This document shows positions 1-5,982 of a stretch of DNA of 8,566 bases, piece by piece. Under the pieces are notes generated by a model, which was not told where the DNA came from, made no database searches, and saw nothing but the letters and a program-made list of their open reading frames with translations. Source of the stretch: Pseudomonadota bacterium (GTDB lineage: Bacteria > Desulfobacterota > JADFVX01); assembly GCA_015222755.1 (NCBI GenBank), contig JADFVX010000006.1, positions 1 to 8,566 of the forward strand, read 5' to 3'. Position 1 is the stretch's first letter. The number at the start of each line of letters is the position of its first letter. The position numbers were made by a program, and so were the translations under genes.

Positions 1-255
1 ATCAAACTCAGCCCCGGCAAGGGGATACGCTATATTGTCCCTAACTTTATAAGCGGCGAAAAGGAGTTTAAGGCCTATGTGCGGGTGCTGGAACCGGCAC
101 GTGATGTCAGGCTGGGCTTTGAAGGGGTGGACGTGTCCTTTAAAAAGCCGGTGGTAAAACCGAGCGAGATGCTGGAATTAAACCTTAAGGGCAGCAGGCT
201 TTCCGCCCTTAAAGGTAAGTCTGAATTGGTTCTCGCCGTAGGGCGTAAGGCTTAG
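1..255 (+). CDS. C-terminal fragment of a protein, possibly an FAD-dependent oxidoreductase
   Basis: Frame 1 is open from the first base to a TAG at 253-255, giving the last 84 residues of a gene that begins left of the window. The fragment is soluble-looking, with alternating beta-strand-like stretches. It contains a GIRYIVPNFI segment (residues 8-17), a VRVLEPARDV segment (27-36) and a KPSEML segment (53-58). From memory, this layout (RYIVP, then a RV.EP strand, then a P.EM turn) resembles the small C-terminal domain of certain pyridine-nucleotide/FAD-dependent oxidoreductases, but no FAD or NAD motif is inside the window to confirm it. The gene ends only 10 nt from the stop codon of the convergent slyD-like gene. 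That a coding sequence ends here is well supported; the product is a guess. Confidence 0.55.
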   Translation: MKLSPGKGIRYIVPNFISGEKEFKAYVRVLEPARDVRLGFEGVDVSFKKPVVKPSEMLELNLKGSRLSALKGKSELVLAVGRKA

Positions 256-268
256 TCCCCCCGCCTTA
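246..268. terminator. Short hairpin spanning two convergent stop codons
   Basis: TAAGGC (246-251) and GCCTTA (263-268) form a perfect 6-bp stem around an 11-nt loop that contains CCCCCC. It covers the stop codons of both the left plus-strand gene and the minus-strand slyD-like gene. No U-tract follows on either strand, so it is not a canonical intrinsic terminator. It could still act as a weak bidirectional 3'-end structure. Confidence 0.25.
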
Positions 269-748
269 GTGACTACAGCCCGGACCGTGTATGTGTCCTT
301 CTTTCATCTCTTCGTCAGTTGCATCTCTCAGTTCAAGCAGTTCAAGCTCAAAGGATATGGATTCCCCAGCCAGGGGGTGATTGAAGTCGATAGTTACATC
401 ATCTCCCTCTACCTTTGTTACACGAACTGGAACCTCATGCCCCTCTTGCATGGTAAGGAAGGTCAGTCCCTCTTTTAGTTCCGCATCTTTTGGGAAATTG
501 TCGCGCCGGGTCACCTTGCAGCCTTCCTCAAAATACTGCCCGTAGGCGTCTTCAGGTGCAAGGACTATAGTCTCCTTGTCACCAACCTTCATATCGGCGG
601 CGATCCTGTCTTCCACCTTTTGAAACATCTGGTCTGAAGAGCCAAGGAATGAATAGGGATGCTGACCTATTGTAGATTCCTCTACCTTGCCGCTTTCAAG
701 CTTTGTTGTATAGTGGATGGTTGCAACCTTGTTGTTTGGTATGCTCAT
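266..748 (-). CDS. slyD: SlyD-like FKBP-type peptidyl-prolyl cis-trans isomerase
   Basis: This 160-residue cytoplasmic protein catalyses proline cis-trans isomerisation and probably acts as a folding chaperone. It has the SlyD layout: an FKBP half at about residues 3-68, an inserted chaperone (IF) domain at about 69-121, and the returning FKBP strand at 122-145, with the family signature DFNHPLAGE at 121-129. The tail HIHGPGCSH (152-160) is a short histidine/cysteine metal-binding motif. This recalls the longer His/Cys-rich tail of E. coli SlyD, which binds nickel for hydrogenase maturation; a nickel role here is inference. The ATG at 748 follows AAGGAG at a good distance. It is the last gene of the minus-strand operon, 27 nt after the PepSY gene. 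There is no signal peptide, so it should stay in the cytosol. Confidence 0.9.
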   Translation of the reverse strand: MSIPNNKVATIHYTTKLESGKVEESTIGQHPYSFLGSSDQMFQKVEDRIAADMKVGDKETIVLAPEDAYGQYFEEGCKVTRRDNFPKDAELKEGLTFLTMQEGHEVPVRVTKVEGDDVTIDFNHPLAGESISFELELLELRDATDEEMKEGHIHGPGCSH

Positions 749-775
749 TTATATTCTCCTTGTTTTTACCTGTGC

Positions 776-1636
776 TTAGTTAGACCAGGTCATGGTGTCC
801 CAGTCGTATTTGTATATCCTGGATTTTTTCTTTTTTGTGATCTCGCCGTTTTTACTGCTTACATGCACGTAGTACCTGACATCGGCATTAATCCTTATAT
901 GCACGATATAGTACTCTTTCTTTTTTACTACTTTCTCTACCTCTCCCTTTATTTCCTGAAGGGCAACTGCAACGGCCTCATCTTCGGTAATATCCTCTTT
1001 TTCCTGTACTATGCTCCCCTTAAGATCTACGAATACCTTTTCTATCTTGCCCGAAGCAGTCTTTATGTCAATGTCGTATACTCCCCTTACAAACTGAACC
1101 TTGAAAAGTTCGCCGGGGATTATGTCGAGGGCTATAGCTGCAGCCTCTTCCATGGAGACATACTTTTTGCCAGGTTTAGGCTTCGGAGACTCCTGTTTTT
1201 TCTGTACTACCTCCTCTTCCACCTCCTCCAGCATGGAAAGGTTGCCGTCACCGTCTATGAGCAGTTTTTCAGTCTTTCCTTTGCCCGTCTCTAGCTCAAG
1301 GTGATAGACATCACCTTTCTTCTGGGCACTTGTTACCTCGCCCGGAACAGCCTTTATAGCTATGTTAACGGCCTCTGTCATGGAGATGGTCTTCCTTTTG
1401 TTGGACACATTGCCTTCCTTGTCTACGTAGACCTTTTTAACAGAACCTTCCCTTGACTGGACCTCTATCTCGTAGACACCTCTCACCATTCTGACCTTGA
1501 CCACCTCTCCTGGAGCACGTTCCATCGCAAGGGAAAGCGCCTCTGTCAGACTTAGCTTGGTCCTCTCTGCCCCAGAATCCAGTGGATTCATAAATATTGC
1601 AAAAAGGATTAATCCGCAGACCGCTGTTTTCTTCAT
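776..1636 (-). CDS. Secreted protein with four PepSY-like repeats
   Basis: This is a 286-residue exported protein of unknown exact role. Residues 1-23 form a signal peptide (MKK start, hydrophobic GLILFAIF core, likely cleavage after SGA). The rest is four copies of a 50-55 residue PepSY-like unit at about 27-78, 83-134, 158-211 and 216-268. Units start with a (S/T)-x-(T/E)-E-A helix and most carry a PGEV/PGEL turn, followed by beta strands ending in VYVD, LLID or VFVD. In the fourth unit the turn becomes KGEV and the last strand is YYVHV. A charged linker with a PKPKPGKK run (about 135-157) separates units two and three. PepSY domains are thought to inhibit peptidases or sense periplasmic conditions; the role here is not known. 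It lies between the HIT gene (32 nt upstream) and slyD. AAGAGG precedes the ATG. Confidence 0.8.
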   Translation of the reverse strand: MKKTAVCGLILFAIFMNPLDSGAERTKLSLTEALSLAMERAPGEVVKVRMVRGVYEIEVQSREGSVKKVYVDKEGNVSNKRKTISMTEAVNIAIKAVPGEVTSAQKKGDVYHLELETGKGKTEKLLIDGDGNLSMLEEVEEEVVQKKQESPKPKPGKKYVSMEEAAAIALDIIPGELFKVQFVRGVYDIDIKTASGKIEKVFVDLKGSIVQEKEDITEDEAVAVALQEIKGEVEKVVKKKEYYIVHIRINADVRYYVHVSSKNGEITKKKKSRIYKYDWDTMTWSN

Positions 1637-1668
1637 TTTATAACCTCTTAGTATTATTAGATCGTCTG

Positions 1669-2019
1669 TTATGCCATGCGGCCGTCTAACTTGCCGCCGC
1701 CCATGAGATGCAGGTGCAGGTGATGGACAAGTTGTCCCCCGTCATCTCCCGAATTGATCGCAACCCGGTAGCCAGACTCGGCAATACCAATTTCTTTAGC
1801 CACATTATTTGCCGTGAGCAGAAGGCCGGAAAGTATCTCTTTCTCATCATTGCCGCAATCCGAAAGTTTTGCCAGATGTTTTTTAGGGATAATAAGAATG
1901 TGTACAGGGCTTTGAGGATTGATGTCCTTAAATGCAAGAAATTCCTCGTTCTCAAATATTTTTTCAGAAGGTATTGTCCCATCTATTATCTTGCAAAATA
2001 AACAGTCAGGCACAGTCAC
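1669..2019 (-). CDS. HIT (histidine triad) family nucleotide hydrolase, HinT-like
   Basis: This small cytoplasmic nucleotide-binding hydrolase is related to HinT, which hydrolyses AMP-lysyl and other purine phosphoramidates. It has the N-terminal CLFCKII segment, the VHILIIPKKH strand (39-48), and the triad H100-L-H102-L-H104, with H102 as the expected nucleophile. The C-terminus ends GGGKLDGRMA and lacks the common WPPG tail of many HinT proteins. The listed GTG start at 2019 overlaps the hisE stop (GTGA, 4 nt). The GTG two codons later, at 2013, has a better-placed GAGGGG and would give a more typical MPDCLFCKI start with 114 residues, so it may be the real one. HIT genes often lie beside hisE/hisI; the functional reason is unclear. 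Confidence 0.9.
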   Translation of the reverse strand: MTVPDCLFCKIIDGTIPSEKIFENEEFLAFKDINPQSPVHILIIPKKHLAKLSDCGNDEKEILSGLLLTANNVAKEIGIAESGYRVAINSGDDGGQLVHHLHLHLMGGGKLDGRMA

Positions 2020-2363
2020 CCCTCTTCCCTTGAAGCCTTTTCCTCCAAGCCGGAAACTCCCATTCTTCTCCTGAATTCATTGGCAATTTCATCAAGGCCT
2101 ATACCCTTGTGACCCATAAGGACCATACAGTGAAACCACAGGTCGGCTATCTCGTGTATAGTCTTTTGTTTCTCCGGCTCCTTGGCGGCGATAATGACCT
2201 CTGAGGCCTCTTCTCCAATCTTCTTCAGGATTGAGTTTTCACCCTTTTTATAGAGGAGGGCCACATAGGATTCATCTTGCATGTTCTCCTTGCGCTCCAT
2301 AAGGACCAAGAAGAGTTCCTCCAGTGTGCTTCCTATATCGCTGAGATCACTTTTGCTTGCCAT
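2016..2363 (-). CDS. hisE: Phosphoribosyl-ATP pyrophosphatase HisE
   Basis: HisE performs the second step of histidine synthesis, releasing pyrophosphate from phosphoribosyl-ATP to give phosphoribosyl-AMP. The protein belongs to the all-alpha MazG-like superfamily. Its metal-binding residues sit in EEASE (51-55) and in HEIADLWFH (70-78), the expected Glu/Asp pattern. I chose the ATG at 2363 (115 residues, normal for the family) because GAGGA lies nearby. The open frame extends upstream to 2417 but has no ribosome-binding site, and the added residues lie inside hisI. The gene overlaps the 3' end of hisI by 17 nt and ends at the HIT start. HisE and HisI are separate proteins here rather than the HisIE fusion of enterobacteria. 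Confidence 0.93.
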   Translation of the reverse strand: MASKSDLSDIGSTLEELFLVLMERKENMQDESYVALLYKKGENSILKKIGEEASEVIIAAKEPEKQKTIHEIADLWFHCMVLMGHKGIGLDEIANEFRRRMGVSGLEEKASREEG

Positions 2364-2730
2364 ATATCTTGTCCTCATCAAATATTTTTTCAGAGACAAT
2401 GGTGAAACTGTCCCCATCGATCTTACGGAAGAAGCAACTGTAATGGCCTGTGTGGCATGCTGCTATATCCTGCTCTACCTTGATAAGAAGGGTGTCATTA
2501 TCGCAGTCAATATGAAATGCCTTGATATGCTGCCTGTGTCCTGATGATTCTCCCTTCATCCAAAGCTTCTGGCGGGAACGGCTGAAGTAATGGGCAATAC
2601 CGGTTTTCACCGATTTCTCCAGTGCCTCCTGGTTCATATATGCCATCATCAGGACTTCTCCAGTCTGCCAGTCCTGGGCAATGGCCGGAAGCAAGCCCCT
2701 ATCGTCAAACTTTATATTGTCTATAAACAT
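2347..2730 (-). CDS. hisI: Phosphoribosyl-AMP cyclohydrolase HisI
   Basis: HisI is a 127-residue zinc- and magnesium-dependent enzyme that opens the purine ring of phosphoribosyl-AMP in step three of histidine synthesis. Family marks are complete: the SRSRQKLWMKGESSG segment (50-64), the DCDNDTLL metal motif (75-82) and the AACHTGHYSCFF motif (90-101). Zinc ligands are expected at C76, C92 and C99, and magnesium ligands among D75, D77 and D79. The length is that of the stand-alone enzyme. The ATG at 2730 shares one base with the hisF stop (TAATG), with AAGGAAAA just upstream, so translation is probably coupled to hisF. Confidence 0.96.
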   Translation of the reverse strand: MFIDNIKFDDRGLLPAIAQDWQTGEVLMMAYMNQEALEKSVKTGIAHYFSRSRQKLWMKGESSGHRQHIKAFHIDCDNDTLLIKVEQDIAACHTGHYSCFFRKIDGDSFTIVSEKIFDEDKIYGKQK

Positions 2731-3497
2731 TATATTTTCCTTACAGGGACGCCTCTTTCAGAGAGATATCCCTTGACCTCATTAATTGTGTATTCTTTAT
2801 AGTGGAATATGGATGCAGCCAGTGCCGCATCGGCTTTTCCCTTTTCGAAACCATCATAGATATGTTCAGGTGTACCCACGCCTCCCGAGGCTATAACGGG
2901 AATGTTAAGCGCATCGGATACAGTACTGGTAAGCTCCAGGTCAAAACCATTTTTTGTCCCGTCGCAGTCCATACTGGTAAGCAGTATCTCGCCTGCACCG
3001 TAATCCTCCATCTTCAGGGCCCACTCAAGGGTATCTATGCCTGTGGCATTACGGCCGCCATGAGTATAGACCTCCCACTTTGCCTCCTTGCCTGCTACTC
3101 GCTTGGCATCTACGGCTACAACAATGCACTGGCTGCCGAATATGGCCGAGGCCTCACGTACAAACTCCGGGTTTCTTATGGCCGCAGTATTGATGGAAAC
3201 CTTGTCGGCACCTGCATTGAGGAGCTCTCTTATGTCATCCACTGTGGATATGCCGCCACCAACGGTCAGAGGCATAAAGACATCATCGGCAGTGCGGCGC
3301 ACCACGTCGAGTATTATCCCCCGCTTTTCGTGGGAGGCTGTTATATCGAGAAATGTTAGCTCGTCGGCACCCTGGCGGTCATATTCCTTTGCCACCTCCA
3401 CCGGGTCGCCGGCATCCTTAAGGTCCAGGAACTGTGTTCCCTTAACTACCCGTCCGTCCTTGACGTCCAGGCATGGTATGATGCGTTTTGTCAGCAT
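2730..3497 (-). CDS. hisF: Imidazole glycerol phosphate synthase cyclase subunit HisF
   Basis: HisF is the (beta/alpha)8-barrel cyclase half of IGP synthase. With ammonia channelled from HisH it converts PRFAR to imidazole glycerol phosphate and AICAR. The 255 residues match the family length. Both catalytic aspartates are at the standard positions, D11 in IIPCLDV and D130 in VVAVDAKR. Phosphate-binding loops VGGGIS (79-84) and ASGGVG are present, as is the start MLTKRIIPCLD. The ATG at 3497 overlaps the hisA stop by 7 nt (ATGCTGA). No Shine-Dalgarno sequence is visible before it, so initiation probably depends on ribosomes finishing hisA. Confidence 0.97.
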   Translation of the reverse strand: MLTKRIIPCLDVKDGRVVKGTQFLDLKDAGDPVEVAKEYDRQGADELTFLDITASHEKRGIILDVVRRTADDVFMPLTVGGGISTVDDIRELLNAGADKVSINTAAIRNPEFVREASAIFGSQCIVVAVDAKRVAGKEAKWEVYTHGGRNATGIDTLEWALKMEDYGAGEILLTSMDCDGTKNGFDLELTSTVSDALNIPVIASGGVGTPEHIYDGFEKGKADAALAASIFHYKEYTINEVKGYLSERGVPVRKI

Positions 3498-4240
3498 TTG
3501 GCGTCAGATTTGAAATCCCTGGCAATGGAGATAGCCTCCTTCAGGTCAAGTGCGCCTGAATATATGGCCTTACCTGTGATAACTCCTTCAAGGCCGTCGG
3601 CTTCAAGGGGCAATAGATGTTTTATGTCCTCTATAGAGGAGACCCCACCCGAGGCTATTATCGGTATATCTACGGATAGTGCGAGGTAACGAGTCGCCTC
3701 GATGCTGGGCCCCTGCATCATGCCGTCTTTAGCAATATCCGTATAAATAATTGCCGCGACGCCATATTCTTCATACTCAACCGCCAGTTCCATGGCACTC
3801 TTGGCGGTCACCTCAGCCCACCCCTGTATTGCAACCTTTCCGTCCTTCGCATCTATCCCAACGACTATCCTGCCATGGTAAATCTCACATGCCCTGGCTA
3901 CAAGCTCAGGGTTTGAGTGTGCAATAGTGCCGAGTATCACTCTGTCGGCACCAATATTTACGTAGGTATCTATGGTTTCAATGTCCCTTATGCCTCCGCC
4001 TACCTGGACCGGTATCTTGAGGGCATCGATAATCTCCTCGATCACCTTAAGGTTCCTGGGCTCACCCTTGAAGGCGCCGTCGAGATCGACTACATGCAGG
4101 CGCTGCCCCCCTTCGGCCTCCCATTTAAGTGCTGTTTCCACTGGATTATCCGAAAAAACAGTGGCTCTGTCCATGTCGCCCTGCAGCAGGCGGACGCACT
4201 TGCCTTCCTTAAGGTCTATTGCAGGAATTATCTCTATCAT
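3491..4240 (-). CDS. hisA: ProFAR isomerase HisA
   Basis: HisA is the (beta/alpha)8-barrel isomerase that converts ProFAR to PRFAR in step four, and is a structural sister of HisF. The length is 249 residues. The two catalytic aspartates are D9 in IIPAIDL and D130 in VVGIDAKDG. Phosphate-binding loops VGGGIR (80-85) and ASGGVSS are intact. It is HisA rather than the dual HisA/TrpF enzyme PriA as far as can be judged; that distinction cannot be settled by eye. The ATG overlaps the hisH stop by 4 nt (ATGA), with GGAGAG well placed upstream. Confidence 0.97.
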   Translation of the reverse strand: MIEIIPAIDLKEGKCVRLLQGDMDRATVFSDNPVETALKWEAEGGQRLHVVDLDGAFKGEPRNLKVIEEIIDALKIPVQVGGGIRDIETIDTYVNIGADRVILGTIAHSNPELVARACEIYHGRIVVGIDAKDGKVAIQGWAEVTAKSAMELAVEYEEYGVAAIIYTDIAKDGMMQGPSIEATRYLALSVDIPIIASGGVSSIEDIKHLLPLEADGLEGVITGKAIYSGALDLKEAISIARDFKSDAKC

Positions 4241-4839
4241 TTAGTCTCTCCAAATCGTTTTAGCAGTTTAAGCCCTGCATCCTGGCTTTTTTCAGGATGA
4301 AACTGGCAGGCAAAAATATTATCTTTCTCTATGCTGGACGTGAAGGTCTGGCCATAGTCGGTAGTCGATACCGTTACATCTTCAGAAGGTACAACATAGT
4401 ATGAGTGGACGAAGTAGAAAAAAGTTCCCTCGTCAGATCTGTTAAGTAGCCGGCTGTTTCGGGATATATGGACATCATTCCAGCCCATATGAGGGACCTT
4501 CAGGTCTGACTTGGGGAAACGGGCCACCTTGCCTTTTATGAGCCCCAGGCCATTGTGACTGCCGAACTCTTCACTTTCTTCAAACAGGAGCTGAAGTCCG
4601 AGGCAGATTCCCAGAAAGGGCTTTCCCGCCTTAACACCTTTTACAACAGGCTCGACAAGACCGCGGTCCTCAAGGTTCTGCATGCAATCTTTGAATGCAC
4701 CGACACCCGGCAATACAATATGTGAGGCATCTGCTATAAGCTTTGGATCACCGGTAATTATTGCATCCATACCGACTTTTTGAAAACCCTTCTGGACACT
4801 CCTCAGGTTCCCCATTCCATAATCAACAACTGCTATCAT
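4237..4839 (-). CDS. hisH: Imidazole glycerol phosphate synthase glutamine amidotransferase subunit HisH
   Basis: HisH is a class I (triad) glutaminase that supplies ammonia to HisF. The 200 residues carry the nucleophile C79 in GICLGLQLLFE and the H181/E183 pair in QFHPEKS. The oxyanion-loop segment PGVGAFKDCM (44-53) and the PHMGWN segment (116-121) typical of HisH are also present. Only 3 nt separate its ATG from the hisB stop (TGATAGATG), and no clear ribosome-binding site is visible. This suggests re-initiation after hisB, which would help keep HisH and HisF levels matched. Confidence 0.97.
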   Translation of the reverse strand: MIAVVDYGMGNLRSVQKGFQKVGMDAIITGDPKLIADASHIVLPGVGAFKDCMQNLEDRGLVEPVVKGVKAGKPFLGICLGLQLLFEESEEFGSHNGLGLIKGKVARFPKSDLKVPHMGWNDVHISRNSRLLNRSDEGTFFYFVHSYYVVPSEDVTVSTTDYGQTFTSSIEKDNIFACQFHPEKSQDAGLKLLKRFGETK

Positions 4840-4842
4840 CTA

Positions 4843-5430
4843 TCAGAGTCTGCCCTTTGTTGATGGAACACCCTGTACCCTTGGATCAATAGAGGTGGCA
4901 ATATCCATCGCCCTTCCAAAGGCCTTAAAGATGGCCTCAAGGCAGTGGTGAACATTGCTGCCTCTGCGCAGGTCGACGTGTAAGGTTATACCGCTGTTGA
5001 CTACAACTGCCTGGAAAAACTCCTCTGCCAGCTCTACATCAAAGTGGCCGACCTTTTCCTTTGGTATGTCGGCATTAAATGACAGGCAGGGCCTGCCGCT
5101 TATATCGATTGTGACCTCGGCCAGAGCTTCATCCATGGGCACTGCAGCATTACCGTAGCGCCGGATGCCTTTTTTGTCGGTCAGTGCTTCCCTTAATGCC
5201 TGTCCCAGGCATATGCCAATATCTTCAACGGTGTGGTGGTAATCGATCTCTGTGTCGCCACTTGCCTGAACTTTAAGGTCAAAAAGACCATGACGCGTCA
5301 TAAGTTCCAGCATGTGCGTAAGAAAAGGTACAGGTGTGGCAATATCGTACTTGCCTTCACCTTCAATATTCAAAGACAAGGTGATACTGGTCTCTGTCGT
5401 CTCCCTCACGATTTTCGAGCTGCGCATCAT
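4843..5430 (-). CDS. hisB: Imidazoleglycerol-phosphate dehydratase HisB (monofunctional)
   Basis: This manganese-dependent dehydratase converts imidazole glycerol phosphate to imidazole acetol phosphate. At 195 residues it is the stand-alone enzyme, without the N-terminal histidinol-phosphatase domain of the enterobacterial bifunctional HisB, so a separate phosphatase must exist. Metal-binding motifs are FLTHML (36-41), HHTVED (65-70) and HHCLEAIFKAFGRA (161-174), with the C-terminal STKG (190-193). The gene starts ATGATG; GGAG lies 9 nt before the first ATG and 12 nt before the second, so either may be used. It is the first gene of the operon, about 32 nt after the expected transcription start. 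Confidence 0.97.
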   Translation of the reverse strand: MMRSSKIVRETTETSITLSLNIEGEGKYDIATPVPFLTHMLELMTRHGLFDLKVQASGDTEIDYHHTVEDIGICLGQALREALTDKKGIRRYGNAAVPMDEALAEVTIDISGRPCLSFNADIPKEKVGHFDVELAEEFFQAVVVNSGITLHVDLRRGSNVHHCLEAIFKAFGRAMDIATSIDPRVQGVPSTKGRL

Positions 5431-5462
5431 AGGTCTGCTCCAGTTTGGTTTCTTATTGAAAA

Positions 5463-5478
5463 GCTCTAATTATAGAGC
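5463..5478. promoter_or_regulatory. Palindrome overlapping the -10 box, possible operator
   Basis: GCTCTA (5463-5468) and TAGAGC (5473-5478) are perfect inverted arms around ATTA. The whole site covers the -10 box and the expected start region of the his promoter. Its position suits a repressor site, but 6-bp arms can arise by chance and no regulator is encoded nearby. Confidence 0.35.
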
Positions 5479-5497
5479 CCTTTACCGGCCTTATCAA
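5469..5497 (-). promoter_or_regulatory. Sigma70-type promoter of the his operon
   Basis: Read on the minus strand, TTGATA (5492-5497, five of six consensus -35 bases) and a perfect TATAAT (5469-5474) are separated by the optimal 17 nt. Transcription should start near 5462, giving a 5' leader of about 32 nt before hisB. That is too short for a his-type attenuator or T-box, so regulation, if any, is more likely by a repressor. Confidence 0.75.
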
Positions 5498-5531
5498 GCA
5501 TTTAATGGCAGGGGGCAACAAGAGCTAAGCC

Positions 5532-5582
5532 CTTCGACAAGCTCAGGGCGACACTATCTTTATCATGCTGAGCTTGTCGAAG
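5532..5582. repeat. Perfect 15-bp inverted repeat of a widespread dispersed type
   Basis: CTTCGACAAGCTCAG (5532-5546) and its exact complement (5568-5582) flank 21 nt. From general knowledge, the CTTCGACAAGCTCAG core is a recurrent dispersed palindromic repeat in many unrelated bacterial genomes. The pair could form a strong stem and serve as a boundary or a weak terminator-like structure between the divergent units, but no U-tract follows either arm. Confidence 0.85.
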
Positions 5583-5633
5583 CATCATACAAGCCGGTAT
5601 CCGTGAAAATCATATCTAATCCGCTTTTGTCCG

Positions 5634-5694
5634 CACCCTGCCGGGTATAAGTTCTACTAATCTTCGCTATTGCTCAGAAAGTAGAGCTTTATGT
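5634..5694. repeat. 61-bp direct repeat, copy A, with internal hairpin
   Basis: Copy A aligns with copy B (5763-5823) over its whole length with two single-base gaps. It contains a 10-bp stem, AAGTTCTACT (5649-5658) with AGTAGAGCTT (5680-5689), around a 21-nt loop. One pair (5652/5686) is a U-G wobble if transcribed from the plus strand. With one bulged base the stem extends outward by two more pairs. No family is recognised. Confidence 0.85.
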
Positions 5695-5704
5695 CTATTT
5701 TTTT

Positions 5705-5760
5705 GACAGGATTAACAGGATGTTCAGGATTATTATTTCATCCTTAAATCCAGTCAATCC
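5705..5760. repeat. 9-nt periodic repeat forming a long imperfect hairpin
   Basis: CAGGATTAA, CAGGATGTT and CAGGATTAT are three consecutive 9-nt units (5707-5733). The arm 5709-5730 pairs imperfectly with 5740-5760 (about 21 bp with a few mismatches and one gap). Sequences of the GACAGGATTAACAGGAT type are, from general knowledge, common dispersed repeats in deltaproteobacterial and related genomes. It fills the gap between direct-repeat copies A and B. Confidence 0.75.
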
Positions 5761-5762
5761 TA

Positions 5763-5823
5763 CACCTACCGAGTATAAGTTCCACTAATATTCGCGTACC
5801 GCTAATAAAGTGGAGCTTTATGT
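5763..5823. repeat. 61-bp direct repeat, copy B, with internal hairpin
   Basis: Copy B repeats copy A. Its stem is AAGTTCCACT (5777-5786) with AGTGGAGCTT (5809-5818) around a 22-nt loop. Relative to copy A, the T-A pair 5655/5683 has become a C-G pair (5783/5812), so both sides changed and the stem is kept. The U-G wobble position is identical. A further short GCG/CGC pairing is possible inside the loop of this copy. Confidence 0.85.
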
Positions 5824-5927
5824 TATCCCGTCTAAAAACCTTTGCCCTTCTCTGTCTTCTATCGTTTTGATTTCCCCCTTTGCTTTACTGGCAAGAAACA
5901 ATGGACATTTAAAATATTTCCCTGCTG

Positions 5928-5936
5928 TGCTAATAT
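5928..5936 (+). promoter_or_regulatory. Possible extended -10 element for the dnaA-like operon
   Basis: TGCTAATAT matches an extended -10 pattern (TG, one base, then a weak TATAAT-like hexamer). It lies 46 nt before the ATG at 5983. No -35 at a normal distance is visible; a TGGACA further upstream is 23 nt away, which is too far. Confidence 0.25.
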
Positions 5937-5982
5937 AAGGCCGAAATGCACTAAGAAAAATGGCAAAAGGTAATAGATAAAT

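Larger units (their letters stand above)
5431..5982. other. Gene-poor intergenic region between divergent units
   Basis: These 552 nt separate hisB (minus strand) from the DnaA-like gene (plus strand). Short open frames cross it, but none has a believable start, composition or recognisable product. The content is the his promoter near 5469-5497, three repeat structures from 5532 to 5823, and an AT-rich leader (about 5824-5982) before the DnaA-like gene. No IS element or transposase fragment was seen. Confidence 0.7.

Noticed and set aside
659..1294. Long plus-strand open frame opposite the PepSY gene
   Set aside because: It is the antisense shadow of the PepSY and slyD genes, with an implausible aromatic-rich composition and no ribosome-binding site.
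1952..2394. Exact 17-bp repeat inside the HIT gene (1952-1968) and hisI (2378-2394)
   Set aside because: In both genes it encodes SEKIF in the same reading frame in AT-rich codons. Shared codon use and chance explain it; no flanking similarity is seen.
5312..5650. Plus-strand open frame running from hisB into the repeats
   Set aside because: It is antisense to hisB and continues through the inverted repeat; there is no start signal or recognisable product.
5634..5823. Direct repeats as CRISPR repeats or integron attC sites
   Set aside because: Only two copies, diverged from each other, with a structured repeat as the spacer. The conserved attC core sequences are missing.
5960..5980. Six-codon ORF (MAKGNR) ending 2 nt before the DnaA-like start, possible leader peptide
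   Set aside because: Too short and without a ribosome-binding site or regulatory context; probably chance.
5690..5982. Possible replication origin next to a DnaA-like gene
   Set aside because: No cluster of TTATNCACA-type DnaA boxes or AT-rich 13-mer array was found. The gene is Hda-like, and dnaN is absent.
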